This document shows positions 18,672 through 28,098 of a stretch of DNA of 64,000 nt, piece by piece. How positions within the stretch are numbered: position 1 is the first letter of the stretch; each line of letters opens with the position of its first letter. The DNA comes from Bacteroidota bacterium (GTDB lineage: Bacteria > Bacteroidota > Bacteroidia > Flavobacteriales > Weeksellaceae). The stretch spans positions 8,422 to 72,421 of the forward strand of contig JAEZYN010000004.1 in NCBI GenBank assembly GCA_023419095.1, written 5' to 3'. A program made the translations under genes and the position numbers. The notes under the pieces were generated by a model. That model made no database searches. It was given only the letters and a program-made list of their open reading frames with translations, and was not told the DNA's origin.

Positions 18672-19022
18672 ATGCAAAAATCTAATAAGTCTATCGCAGG
18701 TTACCACATTTTAATGATTTTATCGTCTGTTGACGGCGAATTCGCGCCTGAAGAAGGATTGAAATTCCAAGAATTTTTAGCCGACGAGTTTCCATTCAAA
18801 ATCGATCTTGACGATGAACTGGATATCATCGCGACACTTCACCCAGACAAATGGCAGGAACATTTCGAGTTTCATGCACAATGTTTCTACGATGATTCCA
18901 CTGAAGAAGAAAGAAAATCTTTTGCTGAGTTCGCGAAATCGCTTATCAAAGCGGACGAAGATGTAACCGAAAAAGAGCACGATTACTATCTTCAGCTGAA
19001 AAAGATCTGGAAACTGGAATAA
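18672..19022 (+). CDS. TerB-like tellurite-resistance-domain protein
   Basis: 116 residues, all helical. The opening AGYHILMILSSVDGEFAPEEGLKFQEFL is the TerB/DjlA-type motif, with acidic residues that may bind metal, and a second acidic segment (KSLIKADEDVTEKEHDYY) follows. ATG at 18672 was chosen because the upstream in-frame ATG at 18630 lies in an A/T-rich leader with no protein-like composition. The function of single-domain TerB proteins is not established. Confidence 0.75.
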   Translation: MQKSNKSIAGYHILMILSSVDGEFAPEEGLKFQEFLADEFPFKIDLDDELDIIATLHPDKWQEHFEFHAQCFYDDSTEEERKSFAEFAKSLIKADEDVTEKEHDYYLQLKKIWKLE

Positions 19023-19049
19023 AGCCACAAAAAACGAAAAACCAATACC

Positions 19050-21176
19050 ATGAAAAAAACAATCGCCGCTTCCCTTCTTACATTTACCTGTCTGATGAAT
19101 GCACAAAACTGGCCAGATACCAAAGCGCCAATTGCCGAAAAGCAAGACCATGTGCGCGATATCCATGGCGAAAAAGTCGCGGATCCTTATTACTGGATGA
19201 TCGATTACTTTAAAAAAGGCAAAGATTCCAGCAAAGTCGTCGATTATTTAAGTGCCGAAAACGCCTACGTTGAGACCATGATGGCGGACACGAAGCCTTT
19301 GCAGACGCAGCTTTTCAACGAAATGAAAGCGCGGATCAAGGAAAAAGACGAAAGCGTCCCGGTCTTCAAAAACGGCTATTATTACTATTCCCGAACGGAA
19401 ACCGGAAAGCAGTATTTTAAATTCTGCCGCAAAAAAGGCAGCCTTTCCGCGCCTGAAGAAATCCTCCTTGATGTAGACCAAATGGCGGAAGGAAAACCGT
19501 ATTTCGCGGCTTCAAACTTTAATGTTTCGCCGGATAATACGATGATGACATTCGGTGTGGACGATGTTTCGCGCCGACAGTACAGAATTTTCCTTAAAGA
19601 TTTGCGTAGCGGCAAAATCACTGATTTAGGAATAAAAAACACCGAGGGTGATGCCATTTGGGCAGCTGACAACAAGACGCTTTTTTACACGGCGAAAAAC
19701 GATGTCACGCTGCTTTCCGAAAAGATCAAACGTCACACTTTGGGCACAGATCCGGCTAAAGACGCGGTGGTGTACGAAGAAAAAGACAAAAGTAACTATC
19801 TCGGCATAGCGAAATCGAAGAATGAAAAATATATTTTCATTTACTCAGCTGCTACGACAAGCAGCGAAGTTCGCTACCTGCCAACCGATCAGCCGAATGC
19901 CGCGTTCACGGTATTTCAGCCCAGGATGAAAGATGTTCTGTATGAAGTAATTCCTCTTGAGGACAAGTTTTTAATCTTAACTAACAAAGACGCACTGAAT
20001 TTCAAAGTGATGGAAACATCTCTGAATAAAACCGGTTTGGAGAACTGGAAAGAGGTTGTTCCGCACAGGCCTGTCGTTTTGATTTCCGGAATTGATGAAT
20101 TTAAAAATTTTCTTGTCTTTAATGAAAGGCAGAACGGTTTGTCCCAGCTTGTAATTCAGGATAGAAAAACCCAGAAACAGGAATTTTTAAAATTTGACGA
20201 ACCCACCTATGTTGTGCGTACGATGGACAATCCGGAGTACAATACCGATAATTTCAGGTTCATTTACGCGTCAATGATTACACCGACTTCGCAGTACGAG
20301 CAAAACCTGCGTACAGGCGCCAGAACATTGCTGAAGCAGCAGGAGGTTGTGGGCGGTTATGACAAATCACAGTACGTTACTGAAAGACTTTTTGCGACAG
20401 CTAAAGACGGAACCAAAATCCCACTTTCAGTAGTTTACAAAAAAGGATTTGAAAAGAACGGGCAGAAACCGGTGCTGCTTTATGGTTACGGATCGTACGG
20501 AAATTCGATGGAAGCTACGTTCAGTTCTACCCGTCTCAGTCTGCTAAACCGCGGTTTTGCTTACGTGACGGCTCACATCCGTGGCGGCCAGGAGATGGGA
20601 AGACAGTGGTATGAGGACGGTAAAATGATGAAAAAGATCAACACTTTTACGGATTTCATCGATGCAGGGGAATATCTGGTGAAAGAAAAGTACACCTCAC
20701 CGCAGCATCTGTATGCGCAGGGCGGTTCCGCGGGCGGTCTTCTGGTAGGCGCGGTGATGAACATGAAGCCCGAACTTTTTAACGGTATTATTGCGCAGGT
20801 TCCGTTCGTGGACGTGGTGAATACCATGTTGGATGAAAGTATCCCGCTTACGACAAATGAATATGACGAATGGGGAAACCCCAACGATCCGGCAGCTTAC
20901 CGTTACATTAGGTCGTATTCTCCATATGAAAATGTTTCGAAAAAGAACTACCCGAACCTTTTGATAACAACGGGTTTACATGATTCTCAGGTTCAATATT
21001 TCGAGCCTGCAAAATGGGCAGCGAAACTTCGCGATTTGAAAACAGGTAAAAATGTAATACTGCTGAAAACCGATATGGCATTTGGGCACGGTGGCGCGTC
21101 AGGAAGATTTGATTATCTGAAAGATGTGGCGCTGATATACGCGTTTTTATTAAAACTGGAAGGCATTAAAAATTAA
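19050..21176 (+). CDS. Prolyl oligopeptidase (S9A), exported
   Basis: 708 residues with a signal peptide (MKKTIAASLLTFTCLMNAQ), the S9A N-terminal signature (DPYYWM), a seven-bladed propeller and a C-terminal hydrolase. The catalytic Ser is at about 560 in GGSAGGLL, and the His at about 680 in FGHGG. The enzyme cuts after proline inside short peptides in the periplasm. It complements the DPP IV/POT cluster upstream in the window, though it is not next to it. tpiA follows after 32 bp. Confidence 0.92.
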   Translation: MKKTIAASLLTFTCLMNAQNWPDTKAPIAEKQDHVRDIHGEKVADPYYWMIDYFKKGKDSSKVVDYLSAENAYVETMMADTKPLQTQLFNEMKARIKEKDESVPVFKNGYYYYSRTETGKQYFKFCRKKGSLSAPEEILLDVDQMAEGKPYFAASNFNVSPDNTMMTFGVDDVSRRQYRIFLKDLRSGKITDLGIKNTEGDAIWAADNKTLFYTAKNDVTLLSEKIKRHTLGTDPAKDAVVYEEKDKSNYLGIAKSKNEKYIFIYSAATTSSEVRYLPTDQPNAAFTVFQPRMKDVLYEVIPLEDKFLILTNKDALNFKVMETSLNKTGLENWKEVVPHRPVVLISGIDEFKNFLVFNERQNGLSQLVIQDRKTQKQEFLKFDEPTYVVRTMDNPEYNTDNFRFIYASMITPTSQYEQNLRTGARTLLKQQEVVGGYDKSQYVTERLFATAKDGTKIPLSVVYKKGFEKNGQKPVLLYGYGSYGNSMEATFSSTRLSLLNRGFAYVTAHIRGGQEMGRQWYEDGKMMKKINTFTDFIDAGEYLVKEKYTSPQHLYAQGGSAGGLLVGAVMNMKPELFNGIIAQVPFVDVVNTMLDESIPLTTNEYDEWGNPNDPAAYRYIRSYSPYENVSKKNYPNLLITTGLHDSQVQYFEPAKWAAKLRDLKTGKNVILLKTDMAFGHGGASGRFDYLKDVALIYAFLLKLEGIKN

Positions 21177-21208
21177 AATTTAAATATTCAAAAAAAATAA
21201 TTATCGCT

Positions 21209-21970
21209 ATGAGAAAGAATATCGTTGCCGGCAACTGGAAGATGAACAAGAATGTGATCGAAGCGCAACAACTGATGTTTCAGCTACTTGAGTACAGGAA
21301 AAACAACAACACAAACTGTGACGTCTGGATCGCGCCGCCATCGCTCTATCTGATGATGGCAAAAGATCTTTATGAACAGGACGAAATCGGGGTTTTCGCG
21401 CAGGATATGAGCGAACATGAAAGTGGTGCCTACACGGGCGAGATTTCGGCTGACATGTTAGATTCGATCGAGGCTACGGGCGTAATCGTCGGACATTCGG
21501 AAAGGCGGCAGTATCATGGCGAAACCGATTCTCACTGCAACACAAAGGTTAAACTGGCTTTAGACAAAGGTTTGATCCCAATCTACTGTAATGGCGAAAC
21601 TTTGGAACAGCGAAAATCCGGACAGCATCTGGAAGTCGTTAAAAATCAGACTGAAACTGCTTTATTTACGCTTTCTGCGGAAGAAATTAAAAAAGTAGTC
21701 ATCGCGTACGAACCAGTTTGGGCCATCGGAACAGGCGAAACGGCAAGTCCGGAACAGGCGCAGGAAATTCACGCACACATCCGGTCTTTGATTGCAAACA
21801 AATACGGTTGGGATGTGGCTAACGAGATTTCGATTTTATATGGCGGTTCCGTAAAACCCGATAACGCCAAAGAAATCTTTTCACAACCGGATATTGACGG
21901 TGGATTGATCGGTGGCGCAGCCCTGAAAATAGATGATTTTGCAAAAATTATCGAAGGTTTCAATACATAG
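21209..21970 (+). CDS. tpiA: Triosephosphate isomerase
   Basis: 253 residues, the standard length. Substrate-binding NWKMNK is at 7-12, the catalytic His is in VGHSERR, the catalytic Glu and flexible loop lie in AYEPVWAIGTG, and the phosphate-binding YGGSVK follows. It interconverts dihydroxyacetone phosphate and glyceraldehyde 3-phosphate in the cytoplasm. It lies 32 bp behind the prolyl oligopeptidase gene and ends at a strong terminator. Confidence 0.97.
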   Translation: MRKNIVAGNWKMNKNVIEAQQLMFQLLEYRKNNNTNCDVWIAPPSLYLMMAKDLYEQDEIGVFAQDMSEHESGAYTGEISADMLDSIEATGVIVGHSERRQYHGETDSHCNTKVKLALDKGLIPIYCNGETLEQRKSGQHLEVVKNQTETALFTLSAEEIKKVVIAYEPVWAIGTGETASPEQAQEIHAHIRSLIANKYGWDVANEISILYGGSVKPDNAKEIFSQPDIDGGLIGGAALKIDDFAKIIEGFNT

Positions 21971-21993
21971 GAACATTAAAAGTTCATTTAAGT

Positions 21994-22026
21994 AAAAAGA
22001 GAACCCACCCTGTGAGTTCTCTTTTT
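21994..22026. terminator. Strong bidirectional terminator between tpiA and clpP
   Basis: AAAAAGAGAAC and GTTCTCTTTTT make an 11-bp stem with a further inner CAC/GTG pairing. It lies between the convergent tpiA and clpP genes and works for both. Confidence 0.9.
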
Positions 22027-22042
22027 TAGTTTTAAAATATTC

Positions 22043-22726
22043 TTATTTATCAGTTTTTCTTTCCAAAACTTCATCTACCATCCCGAAATCTTTCGCTTCG
22101 GTGGAAGTCATCCAGTAATCTCTGTCAGATGCTTTTTCAACCCATTCATAGGTCTGACCGGAATGAATCGAAATAATGTCGTACAGTTCTTTTTTAAGTT
22201 TGAGCATCTCACGCAGATTGATTTCCATATCTGAAGCTACGCCTTGAGCGCCACCAGAAGGCTGATGAATCATCACACGCGAATGTTTCAGCGCAGAACG
22301 CTTTCCTTTTTCACCTGCAACCAAAAGAACGGCACCCATAGATGCGGCCATTCCCGTACAAATCGTGGAAACATCAGGCTTAATGATTTGCATTGTATCG
22401 TAAATTCCCAGACCGGCGTAAACGCTTCCACCAGGCGAGTTGATGTAAATCTGAATGTCTTTTGACGCGTCCGAACTTTCGAGGAACAGCAGCTGAGCCG
22501 TCACGATGTTCGCTACCTGATCGTCAATCCCAGTTCCGAGAAAGATAATTCTGTCCATCATCAGTCGCGAAAAAACGTCCATTTGCGCAACGTTCAGACG
22601 GCGTTCCTCCATGATGTAAGGCGTGAGATTGGTCGGTCCATACATTCCCATATATTGGTCGGTCGCAAGACCGCTGTTACCTAAATGCTTCACAGAGAAA
22701 TCCCTGAAATCTTTTTTTATATCCAT
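22043..22726 (-). CDS. clpP: ATP-dependent Clp protease proteolytic subunit
   Basis: 227 residues. The catalytic Ser is in CTGMAASMGA, the His in MIHQPSGG, and the conserved YINSPGGSVYAGLGIYDTM block is intact. It has a slightly long N terminus (about 30 residues), as is usual in Bacteroidota. It forms the tetradecameric degradation chamber used with ClpX or ClpA. dnaG lies 75 bp upstream on the same strand. Confidence 0.96.
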   Translation of the reverse strand: MDIKKDFRDFSVKHLGNSGLATDQYMGMYGPTNLTPYIMEERRLNVAQMDVFSRLMMDRIIFLGTGIDDQVANIVTAQLLFLESSDASKDIQIYINSPGGSVYAGLGIYDTMQIIKPDVSTICTGMAASMGAVLLVAGEKGKRSALKHSRVMIHQPSGGAQGVASDMEINLREMLKLKKELYDIISIHSGQTYEWVEKASDRDYWMTSTEAKDFGMVDEVLERKTDK

Positions 22727-22801
22727 TTTAATATTTTTTGCTTAATTTTTAATTCAACAGATTACGCAAACGGCATTCCAAAACAAAACACCGACAAACT
22801 G

Positions 22802-24724
22802 TCATAAAATTCTGAAGAGTTTTTCATCAATGTCTTTGCGTAAAGCATTAAGAGTAATGATTTTCTTATAAGTTTCCATGTTGTCATCTTCGGCAGAAAG
22901 CGTCTTTTTCAAATCGTTGATAATCTTGAGAATATATTCCCTTTTGTGGCGGAAAATGACATCCTGTACGATTTTCGGCACTACTTCTTCTTCAGAGCTG
23001 AAGAAAATTTGATATTTGCCCCAATCACTTGTTTCGTACGGCTCTACCAATGCGTCTGCCACTTTACCTGAAACATTCTCGTCCAGCAAGGTCATGAAAA
23101 AATTGCCTGCGCGAAGCTCATTTTCAGCGATGCCCTGCTTTATCTCATCAATGATTCTACGGTTACTTTCCGACTGTATTTCGCAATTATCTTCCTCCAG
23201 ATGCCCGATTATTTCTTCAATAACCGTAATCTGATATTCATTTTGATCCTCATCTTTACGCCGCAAAACCATATCGCCATATTTCAGCATTAATTCGACC
23301 AGTTTTTCCTCTAATACAAATAGCGGATTTACAGTCACCTCAGGTTCCGGAACTTTTTCAAGTTTCGGTCCGGCCTGCATTTCCTGCCTTTGCTGTGGCG
23401 AAATCTGCTGTTTTTGGATTTGTTTCTGAACATCGAGTTCATTAAAAAGCGATTGCTCAGACAGTCCGAATTTCGTCGCAACTTCTTTCAGATAAACTTC
23501 CTGCTTCAGCGCATTTTGTACAAATGCCACCGACTTTACAATATCACGGATCGCTTCCGCTTTCTTTATCGGATCACTGGCAGCTTCCTTTAATAAAATT
23601 TCAGCCTTAAAATCGATAAAATCCTTAGCTTCAGTTTTAATGAAATCCTCAACGTATTCCTGTGGATGTTTTCGCGCAAACGAATCCGGATCATCACCGT
23701 CGGGAAAAAGCAGAATGCGGATGTTCATCGCTTCCGAAAGCAGCATGTCAATACTGCGGAAACTGGCCTTTATTCCAGCTGTATCACCGTCAAAGAGAAT
23801 AGTCACATTCTCCGTCAGACGTTTAATCAGTTTGATCTGTTCCACCGTCAGCGCGGTTCCCGAACTCGAAACCACATTTTCAATTCCTGCCTGATGAAGC
23901 GCGATCACGTCCATATAACCTTCCACCAAAAGGCAAAGATTGTTCTTGGAAATAGCTTGTTTACTTTGGTTGAGGCCGTAAAGAACCTGAGATTTATGAT
24001 AAATTTCGGTTTCCGGCGAGTTCAGATATTTAGCCGTTTTTACGTTATTCCGCAGAATTCTGCCGCCAAAACCCAGCACACGGCCGGAGAAACTGTGAAT
24101 CGGAAAAATCACACGTTCGCGGAAACGGTCGATGCCGTTTGGCGCGTTTTCCGGAAAAATTGAAAGTCCGGATTTTTCCAGAATTTCTTTCGAGTACCCT
24201 TTTTCAATCGCGAACGCTGTAAATGCATCCTTTTTTTCGGGCGCGTAACCCAACTGAAATTTTGAAATAATGTCGTCGCGCAGTGTCCGCTCTTTGAAAT
24301 AAGAATAGCCAATTGCCCTGCCCTCCTCAGTTTCGAGCTGCTCCTGAAAAAAACCGTTAGCAATCTCGTGAATCTTGTAAAGCAGTTCCTTGTCCGTCTG
24401 CGATTGTTTTTCCTCCACAGAAAGCTCACGCCTGTCTTCCTCAATCTCGATTCCGTACTTTTTGGCAGCGTGGCGCAGCGCTTCAGGATACGTGAAACTC
24501 TCGATTTCCATGAGGAAAGAAATGGCAGTTCCGCCTTTTCCGCTCGAAAAATCCTTCCAGATTTGTTTGCTTGGCGACACCACGAAACTTGGCGTTTTCT
24601 CGTCGTGGAACGGGCTCAGACCTTTAAAATTGGAGCCTGCGCGTTTCAGCTGTACGTATTCGCCGATGATTTCCTCCACGCGGATCGTAGAAAATATTTT
24701 GTCGATTGTGGCTTTCGAAATCAT
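22802..24724 (-). CDS. dnaG: DNA primase, lacking the zinc-ribbon cysteines
   Basis: 640 residues. The N-terminal region aligns with the CHC2 zinc-binding domain, but its cysteines are gone: the usual LCPFHxEKTPSF is GLSPFHDEKTPSF, and the usual CFGCGxGG is KDFSSGKGG. The RNA-polymerase/TOPRIM core is intact (LLVEGYMDVIALHQAG, SSGTALT, ILFDGDTAG). The C-terminal helicase-interaction domain follows after a Gln-rich linker (about 415-440). It makes RNA primers at the replication fork. How the primase recognises template without zinc is an open point. Confidence 0.93.
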   Translation of the reverse strand: MISKATIDKIFSTIRVEEIIGEYVQLKRAGSNFKGLSPFHDEKTPSFVVSPSKQIWKDFSSGKGGTAISFLMEIESFTYPEALRHAAKKYGIEIEEDRRELSVEEKQSQTDKELLYKIHEIANGFFQEQLETEEGRAIGYSYFKERTLRDDIISKFQLGYAPEKKDAFTAFAIEKGYSKEILEKSGLSIFPENAPNGIDRFRERVIFPIHSFSGRVLGFGGRILRNNVKTAKYLNSPETEIYHKSQVLYGLNQSKQAISKNNLCLLVEGYMDVIALHQAGIENVVSSSGTALTVEQIKLIKRLTENVTILFDGDTAGIKASFRSIDMLLSEAMNIRILLFPDGDDPDSFARKHPQEYVEDFIKTEAKDFIDFKAEILLKEAASDPIKKAEAIRDIVKSVAFVQNALKQEVYLKEVATKFGLSEQSLFNELDVQKQIQKQQISPQQRQEMQAGPKLEKVPEPEVTVNPLFVLEEKLVELMLKYGDMVLRRKDEDQNEYQITVIEEIIGHLEEDNCEIQSESNRRIIDEIKQGIAENELRAGNFFMTLLDENVSGKVADALVEPYETSDWGKYQIFFSSEEEVVPKIVQDVIFRHKREYILKIINDLKKTLSAEDDNMETYKKIITLNALRKDIDEKLFRIL

Positions 24725-24764
24725 TTGGTAAAAATAGCGATTTTGTTCGCTTTAAAGTACAATT

Positions 24765-25000
24765 TTTTGGGCGTATCCCTCGCCAGCGCTTACATTTGGG
24801 GCGCATATTTTCCAGCCGCCCGGGTCGGGCTCTCCACTGCAAGTCCTCGCCGCTGTTGCGGCTCCGGGCTTTCCGTTGCGATCCCTTACGCGAAAGCATT
24901 CATGATTTACGATTTTGATGCAGTTTAAGACAGACATGGCTTCGTGACAAAAAGACTTATCGGCGCTCGCTTCGCTCGCGCCCCAAATTTTCCCTAATTT
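24765..25000. repeat. Palindrome-rich, GC-rich intergenic element
   Basis: Most of the 292-bp gap between divergent dnaG and the peptidase gene is GC-rich and unlike its A/T-rich surroundings. It holds small hairpins (CCGC-TGTT-GCGG near 24851; GGCGC...GCGCC around 24961-24981) and the phrases GGGTCGGGCTCTCCACTGC and CGGGCTTTCCGTTGCGATCC. I recall similar wording repeated between genes in many flavobacterial genomes, so it looks like an interspersed repetitive element. That memory is not a search result. No protein-like frame is convincing. Confidence 0.45.
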
Positions 25001-25016
25001 TGACGAAAATTCCCGC

Positions 25017-26012
25017 ATGAAAAAATTCGCCGCTGCTCTTCTACTCATTGTTTCTGCATTCACATTCGCACAAACCAAGTACGTGATGGTAATTCATGGC
25101 GGCGCAGGAACCATCACCCGCGAAGCAATGACGCCCGAAAAAGAAGCAGCTTACCGCCAAAAATTAACGGAATCTTTGCAAGCCGGCTATACCGAAATTC
25201 AAAAAGGAAAATCCGCGGTAGAAGCCGTCGCGGCCGCAATTGTAATATTGGAAGACTCGCCGCTTTTCAATGCAGGCAAAGGATCGGTGTTCACCAGCGA
25301 AGGCAAAAACGAGATGGACGCAGCGATAATGTTCGGCAAAGACAAATCTGCCGGCGCAGTAGCCGGCGTGCACACCATTAAAAACCCGATTAAGGCGGCA
25401 ATTGCGGTGATGCAAAAATCGGAGCATGTGATGCTGAGCGGTCGCGGCGCTGAATTTTTTGCGCAGACGCAGGGACTCGACATCGTTCCTCCCTCTTATT
25501 TCTGGACAAAAGACCGCTGGGAAGGTTTGCAGAAAGCCAAACAGAATGAAAATTCAAAAAAAACCTCGTACAACAGTACCAAAAACGCGTTTGATATTGA
25601 CCAGAAATTTGGAACAGTCGGCGCGGTCGCATTAGATAAAAACGGAAATATCGCAGCCGGTACTTCAACCGGTGGAATGACGAATAAAAAATGGAACCGG
25701 ATCGGCGATGCGCCCGTTATCGGCGCCGGAACGTATGCCAATGGCCAGGTCGGAATTTCAGCTACGGGCTGGGGTGAATATTTCATCCGCGCTACCGCTG
25801 CCAGAACCGTCGCGGCCAAGATGGAATATCAGAATAGGAACATCCACTCTTCAACACAGGAAACCATCGACGAAATAGGAAAAATGGGCGGCGACGGCGG
25901 ACTGATCGCGTTGGATAAAGACGGAAATGTAGCCATGCCTTTCAATACTTCCGGGATGTACCGCGGCACTGTTACAGAAAGCGGCGAAATAAACGTTGAG
26001 ATATTTAAATAA
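25017..26012 (+). CDS. Exported isoaspartyl peptidase/L-asparaginase (Ntn hydrolase)
   Basis: 331 residues with a signal peptide (about 1-19, ending in TFAQ) and the plant-type asparaginase fold: MVIHGGAG near the mature N terminus, NAGKGSVFTSEGKNEMDAAIM, and the autocleavage site FGTVGAVALD, where the Thr becomes the nucleophile of the beta subunit. GGMTNKKWNRIGDAPVIGAGTYA follows. It cleaves isoaspartyl dipeptides and asparagine, here probably in the periplasm. The next gene, tsaE, begins one base after its stop. Confidence 0.92.
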   Translation: MKKFAAALLLIVSAFTFAQTKYVMVIHGGAGTITREAMTPEKEAAYRQKLTESLQAGYTEIQKGKSAVEAVAAAIVILEDSPLFNAGKGSVFTSEGKNEMDAAIMFGKDKSAGAVAGVHTIKNPIKAAIAVMQKSEHVMLSGRGAEFFAQTQGLDIVPPSYFWTKDRWEGLQKAKQNENSKKTSYNSTKNAFDIDQKFGTVGAVALDKNGNIAAGTSTGGMTNKKWNRIGDAPVIGAGTYANGQVGISATGWGEYFIRATAARTVAAKMEYQNRNIHSSTQETIDEIGKMGGDGGLIALDKDGNVAMPFNTSGMYRGTVTESGEINVEIFK

Positions 26013-26013
26013 A

Positions 26014-26421
26014 ATGAAATTTACGATAGATAAGCTCGAAGACTGGCAGAATGTAGTGGATGAGATTTTGCCACACTTAAAACATCATGTGCTATTACTA
26101 AAAGGTAATCTGGGCGCAGGCAAAACCACTTTTACCAAAATTCTGCTTAAAAATCTGGGAAGTTCCGACGAAGTTTCGTCTCCTACGTATGCTATTGTAA
26201 ATGAATACGATACACCGAAGGGTAACGTTTACCATTTTGATCTTTATCGTATGAAAAATATTGCGGAAGTATATGATATCGGCATCGAAGAATATCTGGA
26301 CAGTGCGTACCTGTGTATTATCGAATGGCCTGAAATCTTTGAGGATGAGTTGCAGGAAACGCCGCATCACGAATTAAAGATCGAAACACACGGGGGCGAG
26401 CGCCGCATTACATTCCGATAA
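26014..26421 (+). CDS. tsaE: tRNA N6-threonylcarbamoyladenosine synthesis ATPase TsaE
   Basis: 135 residues with Walker A GNLGAGKTTFTK, then SSPTYAIVNEY and HFDLYRM, and a Walker-B-like IIEWPE. It is the ATPase partner of TsaB/TsaD that makes the t6A modification at position 37 of ANN-decoding tRNAs. ATG at 26014 fits the family N terminus better than an in-frame ATG at 25996, which would overlap the upstream gene. Confidence 0.93.
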   Translation: MKFTIDKLEDWQNVVDEILPHLKHHVLLLKGNLGAGKTTFTKILLKNLGSSDEVSSPTYAIVNEYDTPKGNVYHFDLYRMKNIAEVYDIGIEEYLDSAYLCIIEWPEIFEDELQETPHHELKIETHGGERRITFR

Positions 26422-26446
26422 CAATTCTTTTCTACCGAAATCATCG

Positions 26447-26454
26447 TATATTTG
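26447..26454 (+). promoter_or_regulatory. -7 promoter element of the alanine dehydrogenase gene
   Basis: TATATTTG matches TAnnTTTG and is followed by a GC-rich start region (CGGCG) and a leader of about 52 nt before the ATG at 26513. Confidence 0.6.
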
Positions 26455-26512
26455 CGGCGTTGCATTCATCCTTAAAATTAAGTATTAAAGTTGCTGTCGC
26501 AACCTTTTAAAT

Positions 26513-27706
26513 ATGAGCAGTACACACGTTTTCACGCCATTTTCGGAGCAGGAACTCATGCCGCACGAAGAAAAACTGGAAGTTGTAAAAAAAGGTAAAC
26601 AGTTCGGAATCGGGATTCCGAAAGAGACCTGCCTGAACGAACGCCGGACCTGCATCACGCCCGATGCTGTGCAGGTATTGGTGCAGAGCGGCCACGAGAT
26701 CGTGGTGGAAAGCGGTGCTGGCGACGGTTCTTTTTTCACCGATATGCAGTATTCCGAAGCTGGTGCGCGCATTTCGCCGGATGCGAAGGAAGCTTTTTCA
26801 CAGGATTTGGTTTTAAAAATAAATCCGCCCACTTCAGAAGAAATCGAATACCTAAAAAACGGCGCATATCTGATTTCCGCGTTGCAGATTAATCTGCGTG
26901 ATAAGGATTATTTCAAACAACTTGCTGAGAAAAAAGTCAATGCGATAGCTTTTGAGTTTATCATAGATGAATACAAACAGCTTTCTCTCGTGAGGTTGAT
27001 CGGTGAAATTGCAGGAAACATCTCGATTCTTTATGCTGCAGAACTTCTTGCTCTTTCAAACGGACTTATGCTTGGCGGCATCACTGGCGTTCGGCCTACG
27101 GAAGTGGTCATCATCGGTGCCGGAATCGTAGGTGAATTTGCTACGAAGGCAGCTCTGGGCTTGGGTGCGAGCGTTAAGGTTTTTGACAATTCACTTTCCA
27201 AACTGCGCCGTCTGCATATGATGGTCGACGGGCGCGTACCAACGTCAATTATTGATCCTAAAGAACTCTCGAAAAGTCTGAAACGCGCCGATGTGGTGAT
27301 CGGAGCGCTGTCAAAAATCAGTCTGTCACCTATCATCACGGAAGATATGGTCGCACAGATGAAGAAAGGCAGCGTGATCATTGATGTGACCATAGATAAC
27401 GGCAAAGTGATCGAAACTTCGGAGCTTACCGATATGGAAAATCCCTTCATCATCAAACATGGCGTGATTCACTGCGGACTGCCAAATCTTACTTCCAAAA
27501 TGCCGCGTACAACGACAAAAGCTATCTCTAATTTTTTCTTAAGCTATCTGCTGAACTATGATGAAGAGGGCGGTTTCGAAAATATGCTCGTGCGCACGAA
27601 CGAAATTAAGCAGTCGCTGTACATGTATAAAGGCCGGCACACAAAAAAACTGATCTGCGACCGTTTCAACCTCAATTATCACGATATCAACCTTCTAATC
27701 TTCTAA
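26513..27706 (+). CDS. ald: Alanine dehydrogenase (AlaDH/PNT family)
   Basis: 397 residues. The N-terminal AlaDH/PNT domain (GIGIPKETCLNERRTCITPDAVQVL, ESGAGDGSFF) is followed by the NAD-binding Rossmann core with VVIIGAGIVGEFATKAALGLGASV and the C-terminal VIHCGLPNLTSKMPRTTT. It interconverts alanine and pyruvate with NAD. Family members from Bacteroidota carry an N-terminal extension of about 25 residues, as here. Transhydrogenase alpha subunits share the fold, but no beta subunit gene is nearby. Confidence 0.88.
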   Translation: MSSTHVFTPFSEQELMPHEEKLEVVKKGKQFGIGIPKETCLNERRTCITPDAVQVLVQSGHEIVVESGAGDGSFFTDMQYSEAGARISPDAKEAFSQDLVLKINPPTSEEIEYLKNGAYLISALQINLRDKDYFKQLAEKKVNAIAFEFIIDEYKQLSLVRLIGEIAGNISILYAAELLALSNGLMLGGITGVRPTEVVIIGAGIVGEFATKAALGLGASVKVFDNSLSKLRRLHMMVDGRVPTSIIDPKELSKSLKRADVVIGALSKISLSPIITEDMVAQMKKGSVIIDVTIDNGKVIETSELTDMENPFIIKHGVIHCGLPNLTSKMPRTTTKAISNFFLSYLLNYDEEGGFENMLVRTNEIKQSLYMYKGRHTKKLICDRFNLNYHDINLLIF

Positions 27707-28078
27707 ATGAGAAAACTGAAGTTTTTCATGATCGGTATGATTCCCGGTCTTCTTCTGGTATTTTTTATACTCAATAAAAAAGGCGCCAGCTGCAGCGGCT
27801 ATCTGCCAAACTCGCGGGTGATCGCGGAATCTCTTTCAAAGAAACCGGTTTATAGCGCAGATTTTTTAACATCAATGCGCGAGAGCAACATCACTGAAGA
27901 CTTCGTAAAGGACAGCATAATGGTCAACGGCAATATAGATTTTGGGCAAAGCGAGGCTCAAAAACAGCCTTGCCCCACATATGTCCTTCAATATCCGAAG
28001 AAAAATCCGCGCTTTGAAATCAGTTTCCAAAAGTGCAGTGAGACGACGACTTACCAGACATTTAAAAATATCCATTAG
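27707..28078 (+). CDS. Membrane-anchored hypothetical protein, possibly DUF4258
   Basis: 123 residues: one N-terminal membrane segment (about 5-23; FFMIGMIPGLLLVFFIL) and a small soluble domain with three cysteines. The late segment VNGNIDFGQSEAQKQPCPTYVLQYP resembles DUF4258, but I am not certain. The start codon follows the alanine dehydrogenase stop without a gap, so translation is coupled. Confidence 0.65.
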   Translation: MRKLKFFMIGMIPGLLLVFFILNKKGASCSGYLPNSRVIAESLSKKPVYSADFLTSMRESNITEDFVKDSIMVNGNIDFGQSEAQKQPCPTYVLQYPKKNPRFEISFQKCSETTTYQTFKNIH

Positions 28079-28098
28079 TTTATAAAATTTAATTTTTA

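Noticed and set aside
3157..21176. The two S9 peptidases of exactly 708 residues as recent duplicates
   Set aside because: They belong to different subfamilies (S9B with DWVYEEE, S9A with DPYYWM and GGSAGG) and share little beyond the fold.
23640..24163. Long plus-strand frames inside dnaG
   Set aside because: They are antisense to a well-conserved gene with clear motifs and have no protein-like features of their own.
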